From contig NZ_JARFJD010000002.1 of assembly GCF_029087225.1 (NCBI RefSeq), forward strand, positions 186,001-250,000: DNA of 64,000 nt, in the 5' to 3' direction. The translations under genes were made by a program, and so were the position numbers. This stretch comes from Limnobacter olei (GTDB taxonomy: Bacteria; Pseudomonadota; Gammaproteobacteria; Burkholderiales; Burkholderiaceae_B). Shown here piece by piece: positions 7,963-16,130 of this stretch. Below the pieces are notes generated by a model, which did no database searches, was not told the origin of the DNA, and saw only the letters and a list, made by a program, of their open reading frames with translations. How positions within the stretch are numbered: the first letter of the stretch is position 1; every line of letters starts with the position of its first letter.

Positions 7963-8178
7963 TTATTTGCCGCTCGTTCTTCGTGGCGCAGCCTTGCGGC
8001 ATGCGTCTGAGCAGTACTTCACATCATCCCAGTTCTTGGCCCAGCTTTTGCGCCAGGTCATGTCTTTGCCGCAAACGGTACACGGCTTGCTGGGCAAATA
8101 AGACTTGTTGCCTTTGAAAGTTTGCTGCTTGCCCGACACTGGAGTTACTGCTGATTGAATTTGTTGCGCAGTCGCCAA
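7963..8178 (-). CDS. DUF2256 small zinc-ribbon protein
   Basis: A 71-codon frame containing the whole DUF2256 core: KSYLPSKPCTVCGKDMTWRKSW then WDDVKYCSDACR. Four cysteines in C-x2-C...C-x3-C spacing point to a small zinc-binding protein of unknown biochemistry. Genes of this family are very often found beside FeS photolyases, as here. The start is uncertain: the frame opens with a TTG at 8178 inside the end of the regulator gene (34-base overlap), and an internal GTG would remove about 13 poorly conserved residues. It is probably translated from the regulator-photolyase transcript. Confidence 0.88.
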   Translation of the reverse strand: MATAQQIQSAVTPVSGKQQTFKGNKSYLPSKPCTVCGKDMTWRKSWAKNWDDVKYCSDACRKAAPRRTSGK

Positions 8179-9086
8179 TCGGCAATAGACTCGCTGATCG
8201 ACTCAAGGCTGGAGAGCAGCACGAAGTCTTCGGAAGGCTTTTTGCGCAGGGCTGTGGAGGAACCTCCACACCAAATTTCAACCATGGGAGGCAATTTCTC
8301 GCGCAACTCGGCAACCGCTTCAAGCACAGCAGGCGAACTTTGTATCACCGAGAATGACAAGGCCACAATATTGATATTCTGCGCGCGGGCAGCCAACACA
8401 ATGTCATAGATGGGCGTTTGGGTACCCAGTGATACGCACTGAGCACCTTCCATTGAAAAAATGCATTCGGCCATCAGCAAACCCAAACCATGCAACTCGT
8501 TGGGAAGTGTAGTGAGCAGTACGCGTGGACCCTTTCGGGTGGAAGGAATGGTATTCAAGGCATTGCGCAACACCACCTGAATAGTTTCGGTGTAAATATG
8601 CTCTTCAAAAATTTCAAAGTAGCCACGTGCCCAGGCATCGCCGACCATTGCATTCATGGGCGCCACAATTTCAACCACAAAACGGCGCAGACCCATGGTT
8701 AGCGCCAGGCGTGACATGGCTTGACGGAATTCTTCTGCATCATGGCGCTTGATGAGCTCCATGTAGCCATTCAATTCGTCCAGGCTGTCTGGCGCCACGT
8801 TCATTCTCGAACCCGCGCTACTGACCTCTGCCAACTTGACGAGTTCGTCGATACTCAAACCAATGATTTTCCCTGGGCGGTGACCGCCATCGAGAAGCCT
8901 TTTGATGACTCGCAATTTCTCCACTTGATCGATGGAGTAAATACGCTCACCGAAAGAATCCCGACCAGGTTGTGGAAAGTTGTAGCGTTTTTCCCAGACG
9001 CGCAGCGTGTCTTTGGGCAAGCCGGTGTCTCGCTCAACTGCTGCAATTGAAAATGAGGGTTGGCTTAAATCTGCACGCTCATTCAT
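8145..9086 (-). CDS. litR: LitR/CarH-type MerR regulator with B12-binding light-sensor domain
   Basis: A 313-residue regulator. Residues 12-80 are a MerR winged helix (FSIAAVERDTGLPKDTLRVWEKRY). Residues about 100-185 form a helical bundle and 188-300 a cobalamin-binding fold. It keeps the adenosylcobalamin light-sensing residues known from CarH: W152, nine residues, then E162-H163 (W-x9-EH), and E197-x-H199-x-x-G202, where H199 matches the lower B12 ligand. Known relatives bind DNA as tetramers in the dark and fall apart in light, releasing repression. It is divergent from the glutathione peroxidase gene; DUF2256, the photolyase and the GST follow it. A palindrome lies in the 155-base divergent region. 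LitR is a family name; I have not shown orthology. Confidence 0.93.
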   Translation of the reverse strand: MNERADLSQPSFSIAAVERDTGLPKDTLRVWEKRYNFPQPGRDSFGERIYSIDQVEKLRVIKRLLDGGHRPGKIIGLSIDELVKLAEVSSAGSRMNVAPDSLDELNGYMELIKRHDAEEFRQAMSRLALTMGLRRFVVEIVAPMNAMVGDAWARGYFEIFEEHIYTETIQVVLRNALNTIPSTRKGPRVLLTTLPNELHGLGLLMAECIFSMEGAQCVSLGTQTPIYDIVLAARAQNINIVALSFSVIQSSPAVLEAVAELREKLPPMVEIWCGGSSTALRKKPSEDFVLLSSLESISESIADWRLRNKFNQQ

Positions 9087-9124
9087 ACCTGAACCTGACC
9101 ACGGTGAAACTTCAACATCTTTGT

Positions 9125-9139
9125 TTTGTCCTAGACAAA
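9125..9139. promoter_or_regulatory. Perfect palindrome, candidate operator of the LitR-type regulator
   Basis: TTTGTC, three bases, GACAAA: a six-base perfect inverted repeat, 39 bases upstream of the regulator start. It abuts the candidate -35 box of the rightward promoter. MerR-type regulators bind such inverted repeats in divergent promoters. The recognition sequence of this protein is unknown, so assignment is by position only. Confidence 0.55.
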
Positions 9140-9168
9140 TTGACTTGCCACACTGAACGAATAATAAT
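9140..9168 (+). promoter_or_regulatory. Candidate promoter of the rightward light/stress genes
   Basis: TTGACT at 9140-9145, then 16-17 bases, then TAATAA/AATAAT at 9162-9168. The -35 box begins at the base following the palindrome, so a protein bound there would hinder RNA polymerase. This fits dark repression and light release, but the promoter itself is a sequence match only. Confidence 0.5.
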
Positions 9169-9241
9169 GGAACTCAGAGCCTGATTGCCAATCAAATTAG
9201 CACATTGGCTGAGATTTAACCACACATATAGAGACATTCAA

Positions 9242-9877
9242 GTGGATAATGTGCATTGTAAAGACAAGCATCTGTCTAGTCCAGTCCGGGTAAACCTTGG
9301 GCAGTGGGTTATGGCTGGCATGATTGCGGTGTTTGGCTTGCTGCTGTGGAACTCTGCCCAGGCCAAGCCCGGCCAGCAATGCCCAGCCTTGCTGAACCAT
9401 GAATTTCCCAGACTTCAAGACGAGAAGTCGATTTCACTTTGCAACTTCAAGGGACAGGTCTTGTTGGTGGTGAATACTGCGAGCTTCTGCGGTTTTACCA
9501 GCCAGTATGAAGAACTCGAAAAAGTGCATAGCCAATACAAATCCGAAGGTTTTAGTGTGGTGGGTTTTCCATCAAGCGACTTCGGCAATCAAGAATACAA
9601 ATCGAACAAGGAAATTGCGGCTTTTTGCAACAACACATTCGGAGTAAAGTTTCCAATGTTTGCAAAAACCGTGGTGAAAGGGGATGAGGCCAACCCTTTG
9701 TACAAACAATTGGCCAATGCCAGCGGAGAACAACCCGGCTGGAATTTTCATAAATACCTGATCAATCGCAAGGGCGAAGTGGTCGGCACCTTCAAAAGCG
9801 GTGTCTCACCCACAAGCCCTCAGATTACCCAGGCAATTCGCCGTGCACTCGATGCACATCCAATCACAAAGCAGTAA
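9242..9877 (+). CDS. Exported glutathione peroxidase family protein
   Basis: A thioredoxin-fold peroxidase that reduces hydroperoxides with glutathione or thioredoxin. The peroxidatic cysteine is in NTASFCGFTSQY and the catalytic Trp and Asn are in WNFHKY. The usual Gln of the FPCNQFG motif is replaced: the segment reads FPSSDFGNQE, a variant I also associate with other bacterial members. A second Cys lies in AFCNNTFGVKFP. A hydrophobic segment ending NSAQA before KPGQQC looks like a signal peptide, placing the enzyme in the periplasm. The start is uncertain: GTG at 9242 (given), TTG at 9185 or ATG at 9311. The ATG gives a signal peptide without positive charge, so a longer form is favoured. 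Confidence 0.87.
   Translation: MDNVHCKDKHLSSPVRVNLGQWVMAGMIAVFGLLLWNSAQAKPGQQCPALLNHEFPRLQDEKSISLCNFKGQVLLVVNTASFCGFTSQYEELEKVHSQYKSEGFSVVGFPSSDFGNQEYKSNKEIAAFCNNTFGVKFPMFAKTVVKGDEANPLYKQLANASGEQPGWNFHKYLINRKGEVVGTFKSGVSPTSPQITQAIRRALDAHPITKQ
9262..9277. promoter_or_regulatory. Second inverted repeat with AGACA half-sites
   Basis: AGACA, six bases, TGTCT: an inverted repeat sharing the AGACA half-site with the palindrome at 9125-9139. It lies downstream of the candidate promoter, in the leader or the start of the glutathione peroxidase frame depending on the true start codon. It is a possible second operator. Confidence 0.4.
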
Positions 9878-9898
9878 CTATTATTGGAGCGCTTCATC

Positions 9899-10702
9899 AT
9901 GAATGCACCGGACGGACTTTTTTTACCTGACGAACAATCACGTGCAGACAAACGCAACATCGCCATTCAACGAGTGGGGGTGCGCGCGATCAAGCACCCT
10001 ATCATTGTGGAAACACTGGAAGGCCCACAACCTTCAGTGGCCACCATCGACATGTCGGTGTTCCTGCCCGGCGACGTGAAAGGAACGCACATGTCGCGTT
10101 TCCTTGAAATTCTTCAAACCCAGGAAAGTGCATTGACGCCTGCGGGTATGAAGCAAATGATGCGCGACATGCTTCAACGTCTGGATTCAAACGCTGGCAC
10201 CATCACCATGAAATTTCCTTATTTCGTGCGGAAGGTTGCACCCGTATCGGGTGTAGCCAGCCTGCTGGACTATGAAGTGACTTTGGAAGCCGACAACAAT
10301 GGCGCAAACACAGACGTGTTCATGACGGTGGTGGTGCCCGTGACCAGCCTGTGCCCCTGCTCCAAGAAAATTTCCGAGTATGGCGCCCACAACCAACGCA
10401 GTCACATCACGATTCGAGCACTGGTGGCAGACAGTATTGCCGTGGAAGAACTGATCCGCATGGCGGAAGAATCGGCCTCTTGTGAACTGTGGGGCTTGCT
10501 GAAGCGCCCTGACGAAAAATATGTGACAGAGCGCGCTTATGACAACCCCAAGTTTGTTGAAGACCTGGTGCGTGATGTCGCCATTCGCCTTAGGGCCAGC
10601 AAGAAAGTTTTGGCATACCGCATTGAAAGCGAAAACTTTGAATCGATCCACAACCACTCTGCCGTGGCCTGGATTGAAGAAGATAAACGCAAACAAAATT
10701 AA
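9899..10702 (+). CDS. folE2: GTP cyclohydrolase FolE2 (type IB)
   Basis: A 267-residue GTP cyclohydrolase IB, which converts GTP to 7,8-dihydroneopterin triphosphate, the entry to folate and pterins. Family marks include KGTHMSRF (around residue 63) and [18 protein letters not shown] (around residue 155), which carries the metal-binding Cys. The ATG at 9899 has GGAG nine bases upstream. It begins 21 bases after the glutathione peroxidase gene, so the two are probably co-transcribed. FolE2 accepts metals other than zinc and is commonly used under zinc limitation. Its place in a light-response island suggests extra pterin or folate for photolyase-linked or stress functions; that link is inference. 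Confidence 0.95.
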   Translation: MNAPDGLFLPDEQSRADKRNIAIQRVGVRAIKHPIIVETLEGPQPSVATIDMSVFLPGDVKGTHMSRFLEILQTQESALTPAGMKQMMRDMLQRLDSNAGTITMKFPYFVRKVAPVSGVASLLDYEVTLEADNNGANTDVFMTVVVPVTSLCPCSKKISEYGAHNQRSHITIRALVADSIAVEELIRMAEESASCELWGLLKRPDEKYVTERAYDNPKFVEDLVRDVAIRLRASKKVLAYRIESENFESIHNHSAVAWIEEDKRKQN

Positions 10703-10703
10703 T

Positions 10704-10750
10704 AAGTAAGCTGGTTCTGGCTCAAAAAGCCAGGACCAACTTCACTTACT
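10704..10750 (+). other. Strong hairpin after folE2
   Basis: An 11-base-pair stem (10712-10722 with 10728-10738, one G-T pair, loop caaaa) is extended by an outer six-base stem (AGTAAG with CTTACT) across a small internal loop. No T-run follows, so it is not a standard intrinsic terminator. It may slow transcription or protect the folE2 mRNA end before the next gene at 10809. Confidence 0.55.
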
Positions 10751-10808
10751 GCAGTAAATAAAAGGTTAGGATGCTGGTATACCCTCGCTTTTTCTATTTT
10801 GAGTACAC

Positions 10809-12122
10809 ATGATCAAGAATTCAAAAGAATTACTGCCCAAAGTTGCCATTGTGGGTGGCGGAATTTCCGGCCTGACCGCCGCCCATGCTCTGCGCGACCA
10901 CGCGCACACCACACTGTTCGAAGCCAACGATTACATTGGGGGCCATACCAACACGGTGGACATCGAAGTGGAAGGCAAGCAAGTGGCGGTGGACACCGGC
11001 TTTCTGGTGTACAACGAACGCACCTACCCCAACCTGATTCGCCTGTTCGATGAACTTTCGGTTGAAACCGTGGAATCGGATATGTCCTTCTCAGTGTGCT
11101 TGCCTGAATTGAATATTGAATGGGCAGGCACAAACCTGAACACGGTGTTTGCGCAACGCCGCAATTTGTTGCGCCCCCGTTTTATTCGCATGCTGCTGGA
11201 TATTTTGCGATTTAACAAAGAGGCCACCGCAATGGTGGCCGATGCAGGGCGTGCGGCCCTGTTCCAAAGCAAGGCGAAAATGCATTTGGGCGACTACCTG
11301 ATCGAGGAAAAATACAGCGCAGAATTCCGAGACTGGTATTTGATCCCGATGGCCGCTGCAATTTGGTCTTGCCCCAGCGAACAAATGCTTGCCTTCCCTT
11401 TGGCCACATTCATTCAGTTTTGCCACAACCACGGTTTGTTGCAGGTGAACGACAGACCCAAGTGGTTCACTGTTAAGAACGGCGCGCGCAATTACGTGCA
11501 AAAAATATTGCCTTTTGTCGACGAGGTACACCAGAGCACCCCCGTGCTGGAAGTAAATTCCACAGGTACAAAACCGACTGTAAAAACGAAATTGGGCGAG
11601 CAGGAATTTGATTATGTGATTTTGGCCTGCCACAGCGATGAAACACTGGGCATGCTCAAAGGCAACGAGGCCCAGAAAAACCAGTTACAACACATCAAGT
11701 ACCAAGCCAACGTGGCGTACTTGCACACCGATGTAAAACTGATGCCCAAAACCCGCAGCACATGGTCATCCTGGAATTATTTGAGTGATGTGCTGAATCC
11801 TCAACCCAGTGTGTCGGTTACCTACTGGAGCAATCTGCTTCAACCACTGCCAGTGAAAACGCCAATTTTCGTGACACTGAACCCAATTATTCAGCCCGAC
11901 CCAATGCAGGTATTCAGGGAAATTCATTATTCGCACCCCGTTTTTGATGTGTCTGCGGTTCAGGCCCAACAAGCATTGGCCGAACTTCAGGGCTTGAACC
12001 ATGTCTATCTGGCAGGTGCGTGGATGAAATATGGTTTTCACGAAGATGGACATACGTCTGGCTTGAATGCCGCGCGCGCGGTGATCGACAAGTTGACAAA
12101 AACCACACAAAAGGCGGCTTGA
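10809..12122 (+). CDS. FAD-dependent amine-oxidase-like oxidoreductase (COG2907)
   Basis: A 437-residue flavoprotein. The N terminus carries the dinucleotide-binding VAIVGGGISGLTAAHAL at about residues 12-28, then FEANDYIGGHTNT. The C terminus carries the second FAD motif, VYLAGAWMKYGFHEDG then SGLNAARAV. It belongs to the NAD/FAD group that travels with DUF1365 and cyclopropane-fatty-acid-synthase-like genes, and is thought to act on unsaturated or methylated fatty acyl chains. Here DUF1365 and the methyltransferase follow with overlapping start/stop codons. In Rhodobacter, as I recall, a similar gene set belongs to the singlet-oxygen response. The exact reaction is not known from sequence. 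Confidence 0.9.
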   Translation: MIKNSKELLPKVAIVGGGISGLTAAHALRDHAHTTLFEANDYIGGHTNTVDIEVEGKQVAVDTGFLVYNERTYPNLIRLFDELSVETVESDMSFSVCLPELNIEWAGTNLNTVFAQRRNLLRPRFIRMLLDILRFNKEATAMVADAGRAALFQSKAKMHLGDYLIEEKYSAEFRDWYLIPMAAAIWSCPSEQMLAFPLATFIQFCHNHGLLQVNDRPKWFTVKNGARNYVQKILPFVDEVHQSTPVLEVNSTGTKPTVKTKLGEQEFDYVILACHSDETLGMLKGNEAQKNQLQHIKYQANVAYLHTDVKLMPKTRSTWSSWNYLSDVLNPQPSVSVTYWSNLLQPLPVKTPIFVTLNPIIQPDPMQVFREIHYSHPVFDVSAVQAQQALAELQGLNHVYLAGAWMKYGFHEDGHTSGLNAARAVIDKLTKTTQKAA

Positions 12123-12940
12123 TGGCGCGAGGGCGTTTTCAACTCAATGAAGTGAAACTGGCTTGGGGCATGGTGAAACATCACCGGGCGCTTCCCAAAG
12201 CAAATGGTTTTACTACGGGCGCCTGCTTTGTTCGTCTTGTTTTTTCGACTCAATCCGATTCAAAACCCACACATGCTTACCCGGTAATTGACGGCAAGGG
12301 TTTGGTGTCGGTGTCGGCACACAATTACGGGTTCGAGGCGCACACGCTGAAGTTTCCCGAGTTTGTTTGTAATTTAGTGCGCAAGGTTGAATTGGAAACA
12401 GGCTTGGCACTTCAAGGCCCTGTGCATTTGCACACCTTCCCCAAGGTGCTGGGCTACGTATTCAACCCGGTCAGTTTTTGGTATTTCCACGATGACGCGC
12501 AACAGTGCCGTGCCGTAATGTGCGAGGTGAACAATACCTTTGGTGAACGACACTTCTATTTGCTGACGGCCCCGGAAAGCAAGGCCCCATTGAACAAAGG
12601 CATGCTGCTGCATGCCAGGAAAGAATTTCATGTGTCACCTTTTTTCCCGGTGTCGGGTCGTTATGAGTTTCGGTTTGTCAGCAGTGCAGACCACTCACTG
12701 GCGCGCATTAACTATTTTGAAGAACAAGTTCAACAGCTCAGCACCAGCGTGAGCGGAGAACTGATGCATCCAAGCACCCTGCTTTGGGGTAAAACCTTAT
12801 TGAAATACGGTTGGTTTACATTGGCCGTGATCGCGAAAATTCATTGGCAAGCGGTGAAACTCCTGCTCAAAGGCGCAAAGTTTCACGGCAAGCCCGCACC
12901 ACCCCGTCAAACTATTACGCAGACTGAACTCGAAGCATGA
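12122..12940 (+). CDS. DUF1365 protein of the fatty-acid-modification cluster
   Basis: A 272-residue DUF1365 protein with the family's typical strings: FPKVLGYVFNPVSFWYFHD around residues 118-136, EVNNTFGERHFY shortly after, and KEFHVSPFFPVSGRYEF around residue 170. The ATG at 12122 overlaps the preceding stop codon (TGATG), so I take this rather than the longer open frame starting at 12020 inside the oxidoreductase. Biochemical activity is unknown. The invariable pairing with the FAD oxidoreductase and the CFA-synthase-like methyltransferase suggests it acts in the same lipid-modification pathway, perhaps as a structural or carrier partner. The next gene overlaps its stop by four bases. Confidence 0.9.
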   Translation: MARGRFQLNEVKLAWGMVKHHRALPKANGFTTGACFVRLVFSTQSDSKPTHAYPVIDGKGLVSVSAHNYGFEAHTLKFPEFVCNLVRKVELETGLALQGPVHLHTFPKVLGYVFNPVSFWYFHDDAQQCRAVMCEVNNTFGERHFYLLTAPESKAPLNKGMLLHARKEFHVSPFFPVSGRYEFRFVSSADHSLARINYFEEQVQQLSTSVSGELMHPSTLLWGKTLLKYGWFTLAVIAKIHWQAVKLLLKGAKFHGKPAPPRQTITQTELEA

Positions 12941-14163
12941 CTCAAGCCATTACTTTTTCCCAGTTCCAACTGCCTAGCCACGCACCCTCGTCGGCCCAGT
13001 GGACCCTGAAATTGCTGACCAAACTGAAAAAAGGCCGCCTGGAGATTGTGACTCCTGAAGGCGTACACCTGTTGTTTGGTGGCGAAGAAGACCAACCCAG
13101 CGCGAAAATCAAGCTGAACTCGTGGGCTGTGTGCCAGCGGGCTTTGAAGGCAGGCGATATTGGTTTTGCCGAGGCCTACATTGCAGGCGAATGGGAAACA
13201 CACGATATTGCCTCTGTTCTTGGTGTGTTTCTGGAAAACCGCAAAGCAGTAGAAACCGTTATTTATGGCAGTTTTCTGGGTGGCATTGCCTACAAAATCA
13301 AACACCTGCTAAACCGCAATACCAAAGCACAAGCCAAGAAAAATATTCATGCCCATTACGATTTGGGCAATCCGTTTTACCAGTTGTGGCTAGACCCCAC
13401 AATGACTTACTCCAGTGCACTGTTTGACGGTGACAGCAGCTTGAGTTTGGAACAAGCCCAGCACGCCAAATACCAAGCCATGCTCAACTACCTGAGCCCC
13501 AAGGCCGGTGAGCAGGTTCTGGAAATTGGATGCGGATGGGGTGGTTTTGCCGAGAAAGCATGTGCTGCAGGCGCCAACCTGGTGGGCCTGACCTTGTCAA
13601 CGGAGCAACTGGCTTACGCCAAAACGCGCTTGGCCAAACAGGGTTTTGCGGAACAAGCCGACTTCCGCCTGCAAGATTACCGGGATTGCCGTGGCCAGTT
13701 TGACCACATTGCATCGATTGAAATGTTTGAAGCCGTGGGCGAAGAATACTGGCCAGCGTATTTTCAGTCGGTGAATCGCCTTCTGAAGACGGGCGGCAAA
13801 GCGGCCATTCAAACCATCGTGATTCAAGACGAACTGTTTGACCGTTACCGCAAAGGCACCGATTTTATTCAGCAGTATATTTTCCCGGGTGGCATGTTGC
13901 CTTCGCCCGCCAAGTTCAGAGCCATGGCAGAAAAGCACGGTTTGCGCGTGGTGTCGGAAAAAGCCTTTGGAAAAGACTATGCTGAAACATTGCGCCGGTG
14001 GCGAGTGCAATTCATGAAAACACTGGAACAGGTGAAAAACCAGGGCTTTGATGATCCGTTCATTCGCACCTGGGAGTTTTACCTGGCTTACTGTGAAGCC
14101 GGCTTTGAATATGAAAGCACCGATGTCATTCAGTTTTATCTCGAGAAAGTGGAGAATCAATGA
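12937..14163 (+). CDS. cfa: Cyclopropane-fatty-acyl-phospholipid synthase-like SAM methyltransferase
   Basis: A 408-residue enzyme of the CFA synthase family, which adds a methylene or methyl group from SAM to double bonds of membrane phospholipid acyl chains. The central part has HYDLGNPFYQLWLDPTM, the SAM-binding loop VLEIGCGWGGFAE (around residue 190) and IEMFEAVGEEYW. The C-terminal part has the FIQQYIFPGG segment. It may make cyclopropane or methylated fatty acids, or supply the methyl branch of a furan fatty acid; the neighbouring FAD oxidoreductase makes the latter worth considering. Start and stop overlap with both neighbours, indicating one translationally coupled operon. Family call is firm; the product needs chemistry. 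Confidence 0.93.
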   Translation: MTQAITFSQFQLPSHAPSSAQWTLKLLTKLKKGRLEIVTPEGVHLLFGGEEDQPSAKIKLNSWAVCQRALKAGDIGFAEAYIAGEWETHDIASVLGVFLENRKAVETVIYGSFLGGIAYKIKHLLNRNTKAQAKKNIHAHYDLGNPFYQLWLDPTMTYSSALFDGDSSLSLEQAQHAKYQAMLNYLSPKAGEQVLEIGCGWGGFAEKACAAGANLVGLTLSTEQLAYAKTRLAKQGFAEQADFRLQDYRDCRGQFDHIASIEMFEAVGEEYWPAYFQSVNRLLKTGGKAAIQTIVIQDELFDRYRKGTDFIQQYIFPGGMLPSPAKFRAMAEKHGLRVVSEKAFGKDYAETLRRWRVQFMKTLEQVKNQGFDDPFIRTWEFYLAYCEAGFEYESTDVIQFYLEKVENQ

Positions 14164-14729
14164 AGTTGTTTTCGGTTCAGTTCATTCAACGCGCATTGCT
14201 GTGCCTGGTACTGCTGGGCACTGCACCCTTGGCGCTGGCCAACAGCAACTTGAATGACCCGCCCAAACAGGTCACGCAAACCATTGAGAATGCAAAGCTG
14301 ATGGGCTACGGTACACTGCGCTGGTTCGGTTTACGGGTGTATGACGGGCAATTGTGGTCGAACGCCGACCCCGAAGGATTTAACTACAAGCGTGACCCCT
14401 CCTGGCTTGAACTGAAATACGCACGCGATTTTGAAGGCAGCGACATTGCCGAACGCAGCATTGATGAAATGGAAGAAATTGGTGCGGGCACCGAAGTACA
14501 GCGCCAAGGCTGGCTGGTGAAACTGAACGAGATTTTTCCGGACGTAAAAAAAGGCCACACCTTGAGTGCCCTTTTTACACCGGGCAAGGGAGTTCAATTT
14601 TTCCGCAATGGTTTGCCGCTGGCCAAAGTGGACGACCCAGAACTTGCCGAGGCTTTCATGGGTATTTGGCTGGACCCAAAAACTTCTGCGCCTGAAATGC
14701 GCCGCGAATTGATTGGTTTGAAGCGCTGA
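14160..14729 (+). CDS. Exported chalcone-isomerase-like protein
   Basis: A 189-residue protein with an N-terminal signal peptide (positive MKLFSVQFIQR, hydrophobic core, cleavage near LALA-NSN). The mature part matches the bacterial chalcone-isomerase-like fold: KLMGYGTLRWFGLRVYDGQLW near residue 44, then LELKYARDFEGSDIAERSIDEM. The C terminus holds AFMGIWLDPKT. Bacterial members are not true flavonoid enzymes; related folds bind fatty acids, which would fit this lipid operon. It starts within the last codons of the methyltransferase gene. Role inferred from fold and position. Confidence 0.85.
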   Translation: MKLFSVQFIQRALLCLVLLGTAPLALANSNLNDPPKQVTQTIENAKLMGYGTLRWFGLRVYDGQLWSNADPEGFNYKRDPSWLELKYARDFEGSDIAERSIDEMEEIGAGTEVQRQGWLVKLNEIFPDVKKGHTLSALFTPGKGVQFFRNGLPLAKVDDPELAEAFMGIWLDPKTSAPEMRRELIGLKR

Positions 14730-14744
14730 TACGGCCTCGCCGAC

Positions 14745-16130
14745 ATGAACCAACTGCCCCGCACCAGCGCCAAAGACCTGCTTAACTACGGCCTTCTGGG
14801 CTGGGCCCTGGGCGCGGTGGCCGTGCCCATTTACATTCAGGTACCCTACCTGTACTCCCGCATTTACGAAGTACCTTCCGCTTGGGTGGGTATCATTTTG
14901 CTGTTATCGCGCCTGCTCGATGCAGTGCTTGACCCCGCCATCGGCTTGTGGGTTGACCGACGCAGCGGGCAGGGAAACCGCTACGCCCTGCCCTTGCTGC
15001 TGGCTGTGCCTTTGTTGTTGCTGGGCATGGCAGGTGTGTTTTTCCCTGTGGGCGGTACACCCACTGAATATGCAGCCAGCCTGATGGTGAGCTTGATCGT
15101 GGTGCACCTTGGCTACAGCTTTGCCAGCATCGCTTACCAGGCTTGGGGAGCTGAGCTTGGCCATACTGACAAAGAGCGCTCAACCTATGTCGCGGTGCGC
15201 GAGGGCGTGGGCATTCTGGGCGTTGTGTTCGCAGTATCGCTGGCACTAGAGACGAATGCTGGGTTGATATTCACAGTGTTCGCGATCATGCTGATACTGG
15301 GCATGTTTTTGTTGCTGAAATTTTCGCCCCAACCCGATCGAACGGCACAACAAGCCGCGAGCCCATTTGCTGAAACTTTCAACAACGCGCAGGCCAGCGC
15401 GGCTGCTGCGATTCGCAAAGGCTTTGCCGACATCGTGCAACCCTTGCGTCGACGAAACTTTCGCAAGTTAATGGGTGTGTTTCTGTGCAACGGTCTGGCC
15501 GCTGCACTGCCTGCCACGTTGGTGCCTTTTTACATGCGCGATCGCCTTGGCTTGGGCGATTCGGATCAATGGGTGCTGGCTGTGTACTTTTTAGTGGGTG
15601 CTGCATCCACAGTATTTTGGGTATGGCTGGCCAGTAAAATTGGTCTGGCGCGCTCATGGTTATTAGGCATGGTGTTGTCCATACCCGCCTTCATCATTGT
15701 AGTTGTGCTGGGTGAAGGCGACTTGGCAGGCTACCTGTTGGTATGCATAGTCACCGGCTTTGCCTTGGGTGCCGATTTGTCACTACCCGCAGCCCTGGTA
15801 GCCCGCCTGATTGAAGAAAACGGTGAGCGAGGCAAAACCGAAGGCACTTACTTTGGGCTTTGGAACTGGATCAACAAATTCAACCTGGCCTTGGCACCCA
15901 GCTTTGCACTGGGCACCTTGCAGTGGTTCAGCTATTCAGCCGACATGGCAAAAACCGAGTCTTACCAAAACATGGGCTTGCTGCAACAACTGGCCAACGA
16001 CCCACTGCTGTGGGTTTATGCCTTGGTGCCCTGCGCCTTGAAGTTGCTGGCCATTGTGCTATTGGGCCGCAGTGGCCTGGCCAGCCTGAACCGAACAACA
16101 AGCAACACCGCAATTGGGAGTACAGCATGA
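14745..16130 (+). CDS. MFS transporter of the GPH (glycoside-pentoside-hexuronide) type
   Basis: A 461-residue membrane protein with about eleven or twelve helices. The N-terminal NYGLLGWALGAVAVPIYIQ and the loop SRLLDAVLDPAIGLWVDRR are the GPH-type marks, the latter equivalent to the MFS loop 2-3 motif. The middle loop (around residues 200-230) is cytoplasmic and polar. GPH members usually couple sugar uptake to cations, but those in cyclopropane-lipid/light clusters are of unknown substrate; lipid or lysolipid movement is possible. It lies 15 bases after the chalcone-isomerase-like gene and overlaps the next gene by four bases. Confidence 0.88.
   Translation: MNQLPRTSAKDLLNYGLLGWALGAVAVPIYIQVPYLYSRIYEVPSAWVGIILLLSRLLDAVLDPAIGLWVDRRSGQGNRYALPLLLAVPLLLLGMAGVFFPVGGTPTEYAASLMVSLIVVHLGYSFASIAYQAWGAELGHTDKERSTYVAVREGVGILGVVFAVSLALETNAGLIFTVFAIMLILGMFLLLKFSPQPDRTAQQAASPFAETFNNAQASAAAAIRKGFADIVQPLRRRNFRKLMGVFLCNGLAAALPATLVPFYMRDRLGLGDSDQWVLAVYFLVGAASTVFWVWLASKIGLARSWLLGMVLSIPAFIIVVVLGEGDLAGYLLVCIVTGFALGADLSLPAALVARLIEENGERGKTEGTYFGLWNWINKFNLALAPSFALGTLQWFSYSADMAKTESYQNMGLLQQLANDPLLWVYALVPCALKLLAIVLLGRSGLASLNRTTSNTAIGSTA

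Noticed and set aside
12020-12121. Longer start for the DUF1365 gene
   Set aside because: It would overlap the oxidoreductase by about 100 bases; the ATG at 12122 overlapping the stop codon fits the family length.
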